Part shown: positions 16,577 through 25,691 of the stretch, in pieces | Position numbering within the stretch: the first letter of the stretch is position 1 | How the letters are laid out: each line of letters opens with the position of its first letter | Origin: CAWHNT01 sp963830775 | GTDB taxonomy: Bacteria; Pseudomonadota; Alphaproteobacteria; Geminicoccales; Geminicoccaceae | Length of the DNA: 64,000 bases | Assembly (NCBI GenBank): GCA_963830775.1 | Contig: CAWHNT010000047.1 | Location: forward strand, 1-64,000 | Reading direction: 5' to 3' | The notes under the pieces: generated by a model | What the model saw: only the letters and a program-made list of their open reading frames with translations | The model's database searches: none | Told to the model about the DNA's origin: nothing | Position numbers and translations under genes: made by a program

Positions 16577-17401
16577 TCGACCTGCTCCTTGCCGGCCTTG
16601 CCGCGGGCACGGCTGTCGCCGCCTATGCCGCCGTGATCGAGCCGCAGATGCTCCTGCTGCGGCGCTACACCATCCCCCTTCCGGCCTGGCGCGGCGCGCC
16701 TCTGCGCGTCGGCGTCCTGGCCGACATCCACGCCGCCCTGCCGCAGATGTCGTGCGCGCCGCGTGGCCCGCATTGCGAGACGGCTTCTGGCCGAGCGTCC
16801 CGAGCTCGTGCTCCTGCCCGGCGACTTCGTCACCACCCGCAACCCCTTCGTGCGCAAGCTGCGGGTCGAGCCCGTGGTCGCGGCCCTGGCCGAGCTTGCG
16901 GCCGCCGTCCCCACCTTCGCCGTCCTGGGCAACCATGACTGGCACTATGGCGGCGGGCAGGTCACCCGCGCCCTGGAGGCGACCGGCATCACCGTGCTCG
17001 CCAACGCCGCAACCCGGCTCGAGCTTGCGGGCGGGCCCTTGTGGATCGCCGGGGTCGACGACATGTTCACCGGCCACGACGATCTCCGACGCGCGCTGGA
17101 GGGGGTGGATGGCGAGGACCCGCTTGTGCTCCTCAGTCATGTCCCGGACATCTTCGCCAGCGTCCCGCCGGGGGTCGCCCTCACCGTCGCCGGCCACACC
17201 CATGGCGGACAGGTGCGCATCCCCTTCTACGGACCGATCCGCACCCTCTCCCGCCTGCCGCGCCGCATGGCCTACGGCCTGCACGAGCACGAGGGCCGGC
17301 ATCTCTACGTCAGCGGCGGGGTAGGGGTCTCGAACGTGCCGGTCCGCTTCGCCTGCCCGCCCGAGATCGCGATCCTCACCCTCACCGGCACCGCCGCATG
17401 A
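16573..17401 (+). CDS. membrane-anchored metallophosphoesterase, one frameshift
   Basis: A calcineurin-like phosphoesterase of the YkuE/YaeI type. The N-terminus has a hydrophobic anchor (LLLAGLAAGTAVAAYAAVIE) and LRVGVLADIHA, the first metal motif. A frame change near 16755 joins ELVLLPGDFVT, the GNHD motif (FAVLGNHDWHYGG) and VAGHTHGGQVRIPFYGP, giving all metal-binding motifs (DxH, GD, GNHD, GHTH). The TTG start at 16573 overlaps the HEPN stop. About 275 residues. Relatives hydrolyse phosphodiesters, some acting on UDP-diacylglucosamine or nucleotides; the substrate here is unknown. Confidence 0.8.
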
Positions 17402-17934
17402 CCGCACCGCTGCTCCGCCCGGCAGGGCTCCAGGACGTGCCGGCGATGCAGGCGATCTACGCCCACCATGTGCTGCACGGCCTGGGCTCCTTCGAGGAGG
17501 TGCCGCCCGATGCGGAGGAGCTTGCCCGCCGCTGGCAAAGCGTGGTCGAGCGCGGGCTGCCCTGGCTCGCGGCCGAGATCGCGGGCGACCTCGTCGGCTA
17601 TGCCTATGCCGGCCCCTACCGCACCCGCAGGGCCTATCGCTACACGCTCGAGAACTCGGTCTATGTCGCGGCAGGCCATGCCGGCCGCGGCCTCGGCCGG
17701 GCTCTCCTCACCCGCCTGATCGCCGAGTGCGAAACCGGAGCCTGGCGGCAGATGGTGGCCGTCATCGGCGACAGCGCCAACACCGCCTCGATCCGCCTGC
17801 ATGAGAGCCTGGGCTTCACGCATGTCGGCGTCCTCGCTGCCGTCGGCTTCAAGCACGGCCGCTGGGTCGACACGGTCCTGATGCAGCGGGCGCTGGCCCA
17901 GGGCGATCAGGCACCGCCTTCGGCCGACCAGTAG
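17398..17934 (+). CDS. phosphinothricin-type GNAT acetyltransferase
   Basis: 178 residues, intact. LRPAGLQDVPAMQAIYAHHV, then FEEVPPDAEELARRW and YAYAGPYRTRRAYRYTLENS are the hallmarks of the PAT/Bar-like GNAT group. The acetyl-CoA loop is HAGRGLGRALLTRLIAEC, followed by MVAVIGDSANTASIRLHESL. Family members acetylate phosphinothricin, methionine sulfone or related amino acids; the natural substrate cannot be read from sequence. The start overlaps the stop of the phosphoesterase by four bases (ATGA). Confidence 0.9.
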   Translation: MTAPLLRPAGLQDVPAMQAIYAHHVLHGLGSFEEVPPDAEELARRWQSVVERGLPWLAAEIAGDLVGYAYAGPYRTRRAYRYTLENSVYVAAGHAGRGLGRALLTRLIAECETGAWRQMVAVIGDSANTASIRLHESLGFTHVGVLAAVGFKHGRWVDTVLMQRALAQGDQAPPSADQ

Positions 17935-18063
17935 CCATCTGCGGGCAACGAGCCCGCCGCATCGTCCGGCTGCGCCATTTCGCCTCTGTGGCCGGGCGCG
18001 CGTGTCGTCCAAGTTCCCGTCGTTGGCGGCGAACAAAAGCGTGGGCGGCAGCGCGGGGAGGCA

Positions 18064-18666
18064 ATGATGGTGGCACGGCTGGTCGACGCCTACTTCCATC
18101 TCCTGAAGTTCATCATCGTTGCGTGCCTGGCGTTGATGGTGGTGTTGGTGTTCGGCAACGTGGCGCTGCGCTATGCATTGAATACCGGGATCACGGTATC
18201 CGAGGAGGTGTCCCGCTTCCTCTTCGTCTGGCTCACGTTCCTGGGCGCCATCGTCGCCATGCGCGAGCATGGGCATCTGGGTGTCGACATGCTGGTGGCG
18301 CGATTGCCACCCGTCGGCAAGAAAATCTGCCTTATTCTGAGCATAGTTCTGATGCTCTATTGCTGCTGGCTGCTGCTCGAGGGCAGCTGGCTGCAGACGA
18401 TGATCAATCTGGATGTCACCTCGCCTGCCGCCGGCCTGTCGATGGCCTGGATCTACGGGGTCGGCATCGTGTTCGCGGCATCCTCGGGACTGATCCTCCT
18501 CTACGACCTCTACCGCGTCGTCACGGGCCGGATCAGCGACGCGGAGCTGGTCATGGTCAAGGAATTGGAGGAGCAGGAGGAGCTGGAGGAGCTGCAGAAG
18601 GAGCTCAGCAAGCACGGCGAGCACCCCGAGCTCGGGGCCGCCGCTCCGGCCAGGAAGAGCGAGTAG
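18064..18666 (+). CDS. dctQ: TRAP transporter small membrane subunit DctQ
   Basis: Four-helix small subunit of a TRAP transporter, about 200 residues. Hydrophobic segments cover roughly residues 14-35, 48-68, 90-110 and 128-150. NVALRYALNTGITVSEEVSR and FVWLTFLGAIVAMREHGHLG are DctQ signatures. An acidic, possibly coiled C-tail (KELEEQEELEELQKELS) is longer than usual. It precedes dctM by nine bases. No periplasmic DctP gene is adjacent, so the binding protein must be encoded elsewhere. First gene of a probable eight-gene operon to 25.5 kb; 130 bases upstream are free for a promoter. Confidence 0.93.
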   Translation: MMVARLVDAYFHLLKFIIVACLALMVVLVFGNVALRYALNTGITVSEEVSRFLFVWLTFLGAIVAMREHGHLGVDMLVARLPPVGKKICLILSIVLMLYCCWLLLEGSWLQTMINLDVTSPAAGLSMAWIYGVGIVFAASSGLILLYDLYRVVTGRISDAELVMVKELEEQEELEELQKELSKHGEHPELGAAAPARKSE

Positions 18667-18675
18667 GAAGCCGTC

Positions 18676-19956
18676 ATGACCATCATCGTCTTCCTGACCT
18701 CGCTGCTGGGCGCCATGGCGCTGGGCATGCCGATCGCCTTCGCCCTGATCCTGTGCGGCGTGGCGATGATGATCCAGCAGGATCTGTTCGATTCGCAGAT
18801 CATCGCCCAGAACGTCATCAACGGTGCGGACAGCTTTCCCCTGATGGCGGTGCCGTTCTTCATGCTCGCCGGCGAGATCATGAACACCGGCGGCCTCTCC
18901 AAGCGCATCGTCAACCTGGCCCTGACGCTGGTCGGGCATGTCAGGGGCGGCCTCGGCTACGTCGCCATCCTGGCCGCCTGCGTGCTCTCGGCTCTTTCCG
19001 GCTCGGCCGTCGCCGACGCCGCCGCCCTTTCCGCGCTCCTCGTGCCGATGATGGTCAAGGCCGGCCACGACAAGGCCCGCTCGGGCGGCCTGATCGCCGC
19101 CTCGGGCATCATCGGCCCGGTCATCCCGCCCAGCATCGGCTTCGTCATCTTCGGTGTCGCCGGCGGGGTCTCGATCTCCAAGCTGTTCCTGGCCGGAATC
19201 TTCCCAGGCCTGATGCTGGGTCTCGGCCTTGCCATCGCCTGGTGGATCGAGGTGCGCAAGGAGAACCTGGTCACACCGCCACGGGCCACCGGGCAGGAGC
19301 GGCTGCGCGCCCTCGTCGACAGCGCCTGGGCGCTGGGCCTGCCATTCATCATCATCTTCGGCCTCAAGTTCGGCATCTTCACGCCGACCGAGGCCGCGGT
19401 GGTGGCGGCCGTCTACTCGCTGTTCGTCGCCACCTGCATCTACCGCGAGCTCAAGTTCTCCGAGCTCTATTCCGTGTTCCTCACCGCCGCCAAGGTGACC
19501 AGCGTCGTGATGTTCCTGGTGGCGACGGCCCTGGTCTCGGCCTGGCTGATCACCGTGGCCGACCTGCCGGGTCAGTTCGTCAGCCTGCTGCAACCGTTCA
19601 TGGACAGCCCGATGCTGCTCATGATCGTGATCATGTTCCTGGTCGTGGTCGTCGGCACCGCCATGGACATGACCCCCACGATCCTGATCCTGACTCCCGT
19701 GCTGGTGCCGGTGGTCAAGGAGGCCGGGATCGATCCCGTCTATTTCGGGGTCCTCTTCATCATCAACAACTCGATCGGCCTGATCACGCCGCCGGTCGGC
19801 ACCGTGCTCAACGTCGTGGCCGGCGTGACGCGGATCAGCATGGAGGACCTGATGAAGGGCGTGTGGCCCTTTATGCTGGCCGAGCTCATCGTCCTGGCCC
19901 TGCTCATCGTCTTCCCGGCCCTGGTCATGGTGCCGGCAGCCTGGTTCTCGGGCTGA
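18676..19956 (+). CDS. dctM: TRAP transporter large membrane subunit DctM
   Basis: The 426-residue large subunit with about 12 hydrophobic segments. It carries sodium-coupled solute symport for a periplasmic binding protein. Typical DctM blocks are GMPIAFALILCGVAMM, FPLMAVPFFMLAGEIM, LSALSGSAVADAAALSALL, GLIAASGIIGPVIPPSIGFV and IGLITPPVGTVLNVVAGVTR. Intact. Its position directly before 3-dehydroshikimate dehydratase and pcaHG suggests import of quinate, shikimate, protocatechuate or a related hydroxylated acid (inference from context). Confidence 0.95.
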   Translation: MTIIVFLTSLLGAMALGMPIAFALILCGVAMMIQQDLFDSQIIAQNVINGADSFPLMAVPFFMLAGEIMNTGGLSKRIVNLALTLVGHVRGGLGYVAILAACVLSALSGSAVADAAALSALLVPMMVKAGHDKARSGGLIAASGIIGPVIPPSIGFVIFGVAGGVSISKLFLAGIFPGLMLGLGLAIAWWIEVRKENLVTPPRATGQERLRALVDSAWALGLPFIIIFGLKFGIFTPTEAAVVAAVYSLFVATCIYRELKFSELYSVFLTAAKVTSVVMFLVATALVSAWLITVADLPGQFVSLLQPFMDSPMLLMIVIMFLVVVVGTAMDMTPTILILTPVLVPVVKEAGIDPVYFGVLFIINNSIGLITPPVGTVLNVVAGVTRISMEDLMKGVWPFMLAELIVLALLIVFPALVMVPAAWFSG

Positions 19957-19990
19957 TCCCGGCACACTGAGGGAAAGGACGCCCCGCCCG

Positions 19991-21907
19991 ATGCTGCGCT
20001 CGATCGCCACCGTCTCCTTGAGCGGCACCCTGCCGGAGAAGCTGGAGGCCGCCTCGGCAGCGCGGTTCGACGGGGTCGAGATCTTCGAGGCCGATCTCAC
20101 CTACTTCGACGGCTCGGCCCGCGACGCGCGCCAGCTCGCGTCCAACCTCGGCCTCGAGATCACCCTCTTCCAGCCGTTCCGCGACTTCGAAGGGGCACCG
20201 CGCGAGCGGCAGGCCCGCAACCTCGACCGCGCCGAGCGCAAGTTCGACCTCATGGGCGAGCTGGGCGTGGGCCTCCTCCTTCTCTGCAGCAACGTGGCGC
20301 CCGACACGATCCTGGAGGACGAGGCCGCGATCGAGGACCTGGCGCGGCTGGCGGAGCGGGCAGCCGCCCGTGGCGTCCGGATCGGTTACGAGGCCCTGGC
20401 CTGGGGCCGGCATGTGCGCACCTGGTCGCATGCCTGGCGCATCGTCCAGGCCGTGGACCAGCAGAACCTGGGTCTCCTGGTCGACAGCTTCCACACGCTC
20501 TCGCTGGGCGACGACCCCTCGGGTCTGGCCGGCGTACCGGGCGAACGGATCTTCTTCGTCCAGGTGGCGGACGCCCCGCGCCTGGAGATGGACGTGCTTT
20601 CCTGGAGCCGCCACTTCCGCTGCTTCCCGGGCCAGGGCGACTTCGACCTCGCGGGCTTCCTGGCCCCCGTCGTCGCCAGCGGCTATGGCGGCCCGATCTC
20701 GCTTGAGGTGTTCAACGACGACTTCCGCGCTGCGTCGGCCCGGCAGACCGCCGTCGATGGGATGCGCTCGCTCCTCTATCTCGAGGAGCGGACCCACGAG
20801 CGCCTGCAGGCGGCACCGGCGGGTTCGCGTTCGCAGGCCCGTGTGGAGCTCTTCGACCCTCCCCCACCTCCGGGTACGGAGGGCTTCGAGTTCATCGAGT
20901 TCGCGGCCGAGGACTCCAGCGCTGAGCGACTGGGCGCCTGGCTGGAGCGCGTCGGCTTCACGGCCGCGGGCCGCCATCGCTCGAAGAACGTCACCTTGTA
21001 CCGTCAGGGCGGCGTCAACCTGGCGCTCAACGCCGAGCCCGGCTCGTTCGCGCACGCCTTCTCGCTCGTCCACGGGCCCTCGGTCTGTGCCGTCGGCTTC
21101 CGCCTGGAGGACGCCCAGAGTGCGCTCAGCCGGGCACGCCTCTACCGCTGCCAGCCCTATGAGGGCCGGATGGGCCCCAACGAGCTGCTCATTCCCGCGG
21201 TGCGAGCGCCCGACGGCAGCCTGATCTACCTGGTCGATCGCAACCGCACGGCACCCCAGCTCTATGAGCGCGAGTTCGTGCTCGGGCCGGACGGCGCCGG
21301 CGCCAACCCGGCGCACCTCGTCCGTGTCGACCACGTGGCGCTGGCCATCCCGGATGGGCAACTCGATGGCTGGGTCCTGTTCCTGCGCGCCGTCTTCGGC
21401 TTCGAGGCCGACAGCATCCTCGACCTGCCGGACCCCTACGGCCTCGTCCGCAGCCGCGCCATGCGCAGCAGCAATGGCCTGATCCGTTTCCCGCTCAACA
21501 TCTCGCTCAGCCGCAACACGGCGACCGCCCGGTCGGTCTCGGCCTATAGCGGCACGGGCGTGCAGCACATCGCCCTGGCCAGCGACGACATCTTCGCGGC
21601 AGCCGCGGCCTTGCGTGAGCGGGGTGCCGCCATCCTCGCCATTCCCGCCAACTATTACGATGACCTGGCGGCCAAGCACGGGCTGGACGACGAGCTCCTG
21701 ACCCGGCTGGCATCGGCCAACATCCTCTACGACCGGGACGGCGAGGGCGAGTTCTTCCAGCTCTACACCGAGAACTTCGAGGACCGGTTCGCCTTCGAGA
21801 TCGTCGAGCGCCGCAACTATGACGGCTATGGCGCGGTCAACGCGCCCGTGCGCTTGGCGGCCCAGGCCAAGGGCGGTGCCTGGCGCCGCAACCCGGCCGG
21901 GCTGTGA
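19991..21907 (+). CDS. quiC: 3-dehydroshikimate dehydratase fused to an HPPD-like domain
   Basis: Converts 3-dehydroshikimate to protocatechuate. Residues 1-275 form a TIM-barrel of the xylose-isomerase-like type (RFDGVEIFEADLTYFDG; IGYEALAWGRHVRTW; LLVDSFHTLSLGDDPSG; GPISLEVFNDDFR), supplying the metal-binding Glu, Asp, His and Glu. Residues 300-635 form two VOC/4-hydroxyphenylpyruvate dioxygenase-like modules (LVRVDHVALAIPDGQ; GVQHIALASDDIFAA). This 638-residue fusion matches the bifunctional form known as QuiC in Pseudomonas putida. It overlaps nothing, and pcaH follows 17 bases later. Confidence 0.9.
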   Translation: MLRSIATVSLSGTLPEKLEAASAARFDGVEIFEADLTYFDGSARDARQLASNLGLEITLFQPFRDFEGAPRERQARNLDRAERKFDLMGELGVGLLLLCSNVAPDTILEDEAAIEDLARLAERAAARGVRIGYEALAWGRHVRTWSHAWRIVQAVDQQNLGLLVDSFHTLSLGDDPSGLAGVPGERIFFVQVADAPRLEMDVLSWSRHFRCFPGQGDFDLAGFLAPVVASGYGGPISLEVFNDDFRAASARQTAVDGMRSLLYLEERTHERLQAAPAGSRSQARVELFDPPPPPGTEGFEFIEFAAEDSSAERLGAWLERVGFTAAGRHRSKNVTLYRQGGVNLALNAEPGSFAHAFSLVHGPSVCAVGFRLEDAQSALSRARLYRCQPYEGRMGPNELLIPAVRAPDGSLIYLVDRNRTAPQLYEREFVLGPDGAGANPAHLVRVDHVALAIPDGQLDGWVLFLRAVFGFEADSILDLPDPYGLVRSRAMRSSNGLIRFPLNISLSRNTATARSVSAYSGTGVQHIALASDDIFAAAAALRERGAAILAIPANYYDDLAAKHGLDDELLTRLASANILYDRDGEGEFFQLYTENFEDRFAFEIVERRNYDGYGAVNAPVRLAAQAKGGAWRRNPAGL

Positions 21908-21924
21908 GCAGGGGAGGAGCCATC

Positions 21925-22671
21925 ATGATCGAGAACGTCGGCACCACGGCCTGGCGCGGCGAGTACCGCTCGCGCGACCGCGCCATCCACCCGCCGGCCT
22001 TCGCCCCCGCCTACAAGACCAGTGTCGCCCGCTCGCCCAGGAAGCCGTTGCTGGCGCTCCAGGAATCCCTCTCCGAGCTGACCGGCCCGGTCTTCGGCCA
22101 TGACGTGCTGGACCCGCTCGACAACGACCTGATCCTGAACGGCCGCGTCGACCGCGATCCCATCGGCGAGCGGATCATCGTCCACGGCCGGGTCCTGGAC
22201 GAGAACGCCCGGCCCGTGACCGGCGCCCTGCTCGAGTTCTGGCAGTGCAACTCGGCCGGCCGCTACCGCCACGTCAACGACCGCTACGTGGCCCCGATCG
22301 ACCCCAACTTCCTGGGCTGCGGCCGCTGCCTCACCGACGACGAGGGCTGGTACCGCTTCCGCACCATCAAGCCCGGCCCCTATCCGTGGCGCAACCGAAT
22401 CGACGACTGGCGCCCGGCCCACATCCACTTCTCGATCTTCGGCCACGCCTTCGTGCAGCGGCTGATCACCCAGATGTACTTCGAGGGCGACCCACTTCTG
22501 AAGCTCTGCCCGATCTACCACTCCATCCCCGATGCCGGCGCCCGCGAGCGGCTCGTCGCCCCCCTCGACATGGGTGCGAGCCTGGCACTGGATACGCTGG
22601 GCTACCGCTTCGACATCGTGCTCCGCGGCCGCCGCCAGACCCCGATCGAGAACCGGCCGGAAGGAGCCTGA
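21925..22671 (+). CDS. pcaH: protocatechuate 3,4-dioxygenase beta subunit
   Basis: Iron-bearing subunit of the intradiol dioxygenase that opens protocatechuate to 3-carboxy-cis,cis-muconate. All four Fe(III) ligands are visible: Tyr in AGRYRHVNDRY (near residue 115), Tyr in KPGPYPWRNR (near 153), and two His in RPAHIHFSIFGH (near 166 and 168). 248 residues, the usual size for PcaH. Start at 21925 after GGGGAGGAG. pcaG follows after five bases. Confidence 0.96.
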   Translation: MIENVGTTAWRGEYRSRDRAIHPPAFAPAYKTSVARSPRKPLLALQESLSELTGPVFGHDVLDPLDNDLILNGRVDRDPIGERIIVHGRVLDENARPVTGALLEFWQCNSAGRYRHVNDRYVAPIDPNFLGCGRCLTDDEGWYRFRTIKPGPYPWRNRIDDWRPAHIHFSIFGHAFVQRLITQMYFEGDPLLKLCPIYHSIPDAGARERLVAPLDMGASLALDTLGYRFDIVLRGRRQTPIENRPEGA

Positions 22672-22676
22672 GGTCC

Positions 22677-23285
22677 ATGCTGAAGGAGACAGCCTCCCAG
22701 ACCGCCGGCCCCTACCTTCATATCGGCATGATGCCGCAAGCCGTGGGCTTCGACATCCGCAGCCGCGAGCGGCTCAACGTGCTGGCAGGCCCGAACGCGC
22801 AAGGCCAGCGCATCCGCCTCGAGGGCACCATCCACGATGGCGAGGGTGTGCTCGTGCGCGACGCCATGGTCGAGATCTGGCAGGCCAACACGCACGGCAA
22901 GTACGACCATCCGGGCGACCGCCAGGACTTCGCCCTCGACCCCGCCTTCAAGGGCTGGGGCCGTGCGGTCAGCGACTTCGAGACCGGCTTGTGGTGGTTC
23001 GATACCGTGAAGCCCGGCAAGGTCGCGGGCCGGCACGGGCGGATCATGGCGCCGCACATCAACGTCGCCATCTTCGCCCGCGGCATCAATCTCGGCCTCA
23101 ACACCCGCATCTACTTCGCCGACGAGGAGGAGGCGAACGCCGCCGACCCGGTCCTGGGCCTGATCGAGCAGACCCCGCGCCGGGCTACCCTCCTGGCCCG
23201 GCGCGAGGAGCGCGACGGCAGGCCGGTCTACCGCTTCGACATCCGCCTCCAGGGCGAGCAAGAGACGGTGTTCCTCGATGTCTGA
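22677..23285 (+). CDS. pcaG: protocatechuate 3,4-dioxygenase alpha subunit
   Basis: Structural partner of PcaH in the alpha-beta dioxygenase. 202 residues, typical for PcaG. TASQTAGPYLHIGM at the start, RLEGTIHDGEGVLVRDAMVE and WQANTHGKYDHP in the core, and MAPHINVAIFARGINLGLNT mirror the PcaH fold without the full iron-ligand set. The start at 22677 lies after an AGGAG in the pcaH end. It overlaps the next gene by eight bases, indicating translational coupling. Confidence 0.96.
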   Translation: MLKETASQTAGPYLHIGMMPQAVGFDIRSRERLNVLAGPNAQGQRIRLEGTIHDGEGVLVRDAMVEIWQANTHGKYDHPGDRQDFALDPAFKGWGRAVSDFETGLWWFDTVKPGKVAGRHGRIMAPHINVAIFARGINLGLNTRIYFADEEEANAADPVLGLIEQTPRRATLLARREERDGRPVYRFDIRLQGEQETVFLDV

Positions 23286-24117
23286 CCCCACCCCCTGCAT
23301 CATCACGGTCGCGATCACGGGCTCCCTGCCCAAGAAGCAGGACAACCCCGCCGTCCCCATCACCATCGCCGAGCAGGTGGAATCCACGCAGGCTGCCTTC
23401 GAGGCCGGCGCCACCCTGGCCCACCTGCACGTGCGCAACGACGACCAGACCCCGTCCTCCGATCCGGAGAAGTTCGCCCGCCTGCTGGAGGGCCTGCGCC
23501 GGCACTGCCCCGGCATGATCCTCCAGGTCTCGACCGGCGGCCGCTCCGGGGCCGGCCACGAGCGCGGCGGCATGCTGAACCTGGGGGCCGACATGGCCTC
23601 GCTCGCCACCGGCTCCTGCAACTTCCCGACCCGGGTCTACGAGAACGCGCCCGACCTCGTGGAGTGGCTGGCCGGCGAGATGCTGGCGCACGAGGTCAAG
23701 CCCGAGATCGAGGCCTTCGACCTCTCGATGATCTTCAAGGCGGTCGAGCTGGAGAAGCAGGGCAAGATCAAGGGGCCCCTGCACGTCCAGTTCGTCATGG
23801 GCGTGAAGAACGCGATGCCGGTCGACCGCGAGGTGCTGGAGTTCTACGTCGCCACGCTCCGCCGCCTCGCCCCGGACGCCACCTGGACCGGTGCCGGCAT
23901 CGGCAAGGACCAGATCACCTTGAACCGCTGGTCCCTGGAGCTCGGCGGCCATGTCCGCACCGGGCTCGAGGACAATGTCCGGCTCGACAGGAACACGCTT
24001 GCCCCGTCCAATGCGGCCCTGGTCCGCCGCGTGGCCGAGCTCTGCCCCGAGTATGGCAGGCGTCCGGCGAGCGTGGCCGAGGCACGCGATTTGCTCAAGC
24101 TGCCGCGTGCCGCCTGA
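23278..24117 (+). CDS. beta-keto acid cleavage enzyme (BKACE family)
   Basis: A 279-residue member of the BKACE/3-keto-5-aminohexanoate cleavage family (formerly DUF849): Zn-dependent condensation of a beta-keto acid with acetyl-CoA to give acetoacetate plus a new acyl-CoA. The zinc His pair is in GATLAHLHVRNDD (near residue 50); LQVSTGGRSG and QFVMGVKNAMPVD are family motifs. In this operon the expected substrate is beta-ketoadipate, giving succinyl-CoA and acetoacetate. That assignment comes from context and known family activities, not from residues I can read. Confidence 0.88.
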   Translation: MSDPTPCIITVAITGSLPKKQDNPAVPITIAEQVESTQAAFEAGATLAHLHVRNDDQTPSSDPEKFARLLEGLRRHCPGMILQVSTGGRSGAGHERGGMLNLGADMASLATGSCNFPTRVYENAPDLVEWLAGEMLAHEVKPEIEAFDLSMIFKAVELEKQGKIKGPLHVQFVMGVKNAMPVDREVLEFYVATLRRLAPDATWTGAGIGKDQITLNRWSLELGGHVRTGLEDNVRLDRNTLAPSNAALVRRVAELCPEYGRRPASVAEARDLLKLPRAA

Positions 24118-24161
24118 CCACCACGGATGCGGTCCAGCACTGGCCATAGCGGAGGTAGCCG

Positions 24162-24866
24162 ATGAGGAAGGTTCAGCAGGATGCCAGGGCGGCGCTGTCC
24201 GGCCTCCTGCATGACGAGATGATGATCGTGGCCGGCGGCTTCGGCCTGTGCGGCATCCCCGAGAACCTGATCGACGCCATCGCCGAGAGCGGGGTGAAGG
24301 GCCTGACGGTCGTCAGCAACAATTGCGGCGTCGACGGCTGGGGCCTGGGCAAGCTGCTCGACCGGCGGCAGATCCGGAAGATGATCAGCTCCTATGTCGG
24401 CGAGAACAAGGAGTTCGCGCGCCAGTTCCTCTCCGGCGAGGTCGAGGTCGAGTTCAACCCGCAAGGGACGCTGGCCGAGCGCATCCGCGCCGGCGGGGCC
24501 GGCATCCCGGCCTTCTTCACCAAGACCGGCGTCGGCACCCTGGTGGCGGAGGGCAAGGAGCACCGCGACTTCCACGGCGAGACCTACGTGATGGAGCGCG
24601 GGATCGTCGCCGACCTTGCCATCGTCAAGGCGTGGAAGGGCGACCACGAGGGCAACCTGATCTATCGCAAGACCGCGCGGAACTTCAATCCGGTGGCGGC
24701 CACGGCCGGCAAGGTCTGCGTGGTCGAGGTCGAGGAGCTGGTCGAGCCCGGCCAGTTCGACCCGGACCACATCCACACCCCCGGCATCTATGTCGACCGC
24801 ATCCTGCAAGGGCAGAACTACGAGAAGCGCATCGAGCAGCGCACCACCCGCAAGCGCGCAGCCTGA
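24162..24866 (+). CDS. scoA: 3-oxoacid CoA-transferase subunit A
   Basis: Alpha subunit (234 residues) of a family-I CoA-transferase. GGFGLCGIPENLIDAIAESG and FNPQGTLAERIRAGGAGIPA, then FFTKTGVGTLVAEGKE and FNPVAATAGKVCVVEVEEL, are the ScoA/AtoD pattern rather than PcaI. Likely reaction: succinyl-CoA plus acetoacetate to succinate plus acetoacetyl-CoA. The upstream cleavage enzyme would make exactly those two compounds. GGAGG precedes the ATG by about seven bases. scoB follows 21 bases later. Confidence 0.92.
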   Translation: MRKVQQDARAALSGLLHDEMMIVAGGFGLCGIPENLIDAIAESGVKGLTVVSNNCGVDGWGLGKLLDRRQIRKMISSYVGENKEFARQFLSGEVEVEFNPQGTLAERIRAGGAGIPAFFTKTGVGTLVAEGKEHRDFHGETYVMERGIVADLAIVKAWKGDHEGNLIYRKTARNFNPVAATAGKVCVVEVEELVEPGQFDPDHIHTPGIYVDRILQGQNYEKRIEQRTTRKRAA

Positions 24867-24887
24867 CGAACCGGAGGACAGACGACC

Positions 24888-25691
24888 ATGGCCTGGACCA
24901 GGGACCAGATGGCGGAGCGCGCCGCGCGCGAGCTGCAGGACGGCTTCTACGTCAATCTCGGCATCGGCATCCCGACGCTGGTGGCGAACTACATCCCGAA
25001 GGGGATCGAGGTCACGCTGGAGAGCGAGAACGGCATGCTCGGCATGGGCCCGTTCCCCTATGAGGGCGAGGAGGACCCCGACCTCATCAACGCCGGCAAG
25101 CAGACCATCACCGAGCTGCCGACGACCAGCTACTTCTCCAGTGCCGACAGCTTCGGCATGATCCGCGGCGGCCACATCGACCTCTCCATCCTGGGGGCGA
25201 TGCAGGTGGCGGTGAACGGCGACCTCGCCAACTGGATGATCCCCGGCAAGATGGTCAAGGGCATGGGCGGGGCCATGGACCTCGTCGCCGGCGTCCGCCG
25301 CGTGATCGTGGTCATGGAGCACACCGCCAAGGACGGCGAGCACAAGCTCCTGCAGCGCTGCACGCTCCCGCTCACCGGGGCCGGCGTGGTCGACATCGTG
25401 ATCACCGAGCTCGGCGTCTTCCGCATCCAGCGCAAATGGGGCGGCACCTTCACCGCGATCGAGCTCGCCCCCGGCGTCACCATCGAGGAGATCCAGGCCA
25501 AGACCGGCGCCCCGGTCGAGAGCGCGGAGAGCGCAGGCAAAGGCTGCCTGAGCGGCCACCGCGAGCAAGCCGCGGGGGCGGCCCGGACCGCCATGACACG
25601 GACCGGATTGCAGCCTAGGCTGGAGATCGGGACCACCGGCCAGCGTGGCGTATGCTCAAGGTCTTCCTCGGCTCGACGTTCCGGGACCTGA
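24888..25691 (+). CDS. scoB: 3-oxoacid CoA-transferase subunit B, 3' end probably overextended
   Basis: Beta subunit carrying the catalytic Glu in VTLESENGMLGMGP (near residue 50). LGIGIPTLVANYIPKG, GGHIDLSILGAMQVAVNGDL and GKMVKGMGGAMDLVAGVRRV are diagnostic. The family ends near residue 215; here the frame runs on 50 residues into the next gene. A one-base shift at about 25532 would give a stop (AAGGCTGCCTGA, 25529-25540), so the extension is probably an indel artefact. Last gene of the aromatic operon. Confidence 0.9.
   Translation: MAWTRDQMAERAARELQDGFYVNLGIGIPTLVANYIPKGIEVTLESENGMLGMGPFPYEGEEDPDLINAGKQTITELPTTSYFSSADSFGMIRGGHIDLSILGAMQVAVNGDLANWMIPGKMVKGMGGAMDLVAGVRRVIVVMEHTAKDGEHKLLQRCTLPLTGAGVVDIVITELGVFRIQRKWGGTFTAIELAPGVTIEEIQAKTGAPVESAESAGKGCLSGHREQAAGAARTAMTRTGLQPRLEIGTTGQRGVCSRSSSARRSGT

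Noticed and set aside
17305..20100. A 931-codon minus-strand open frame rich in His, Asp and Gln
   Set aside because: Antisense to the acetyltransferase, dctQ and dctM genes; no recognisable domain.
24162..25540. Naming the CoA-transferase PcaIJ
   Set aside because: The subunit A sequence (GGFGLCGIPENL) is Sco/Ato-like, and BKACE upstream makes acetoacetate and succinyl-CoA, fitting ScoAB better.
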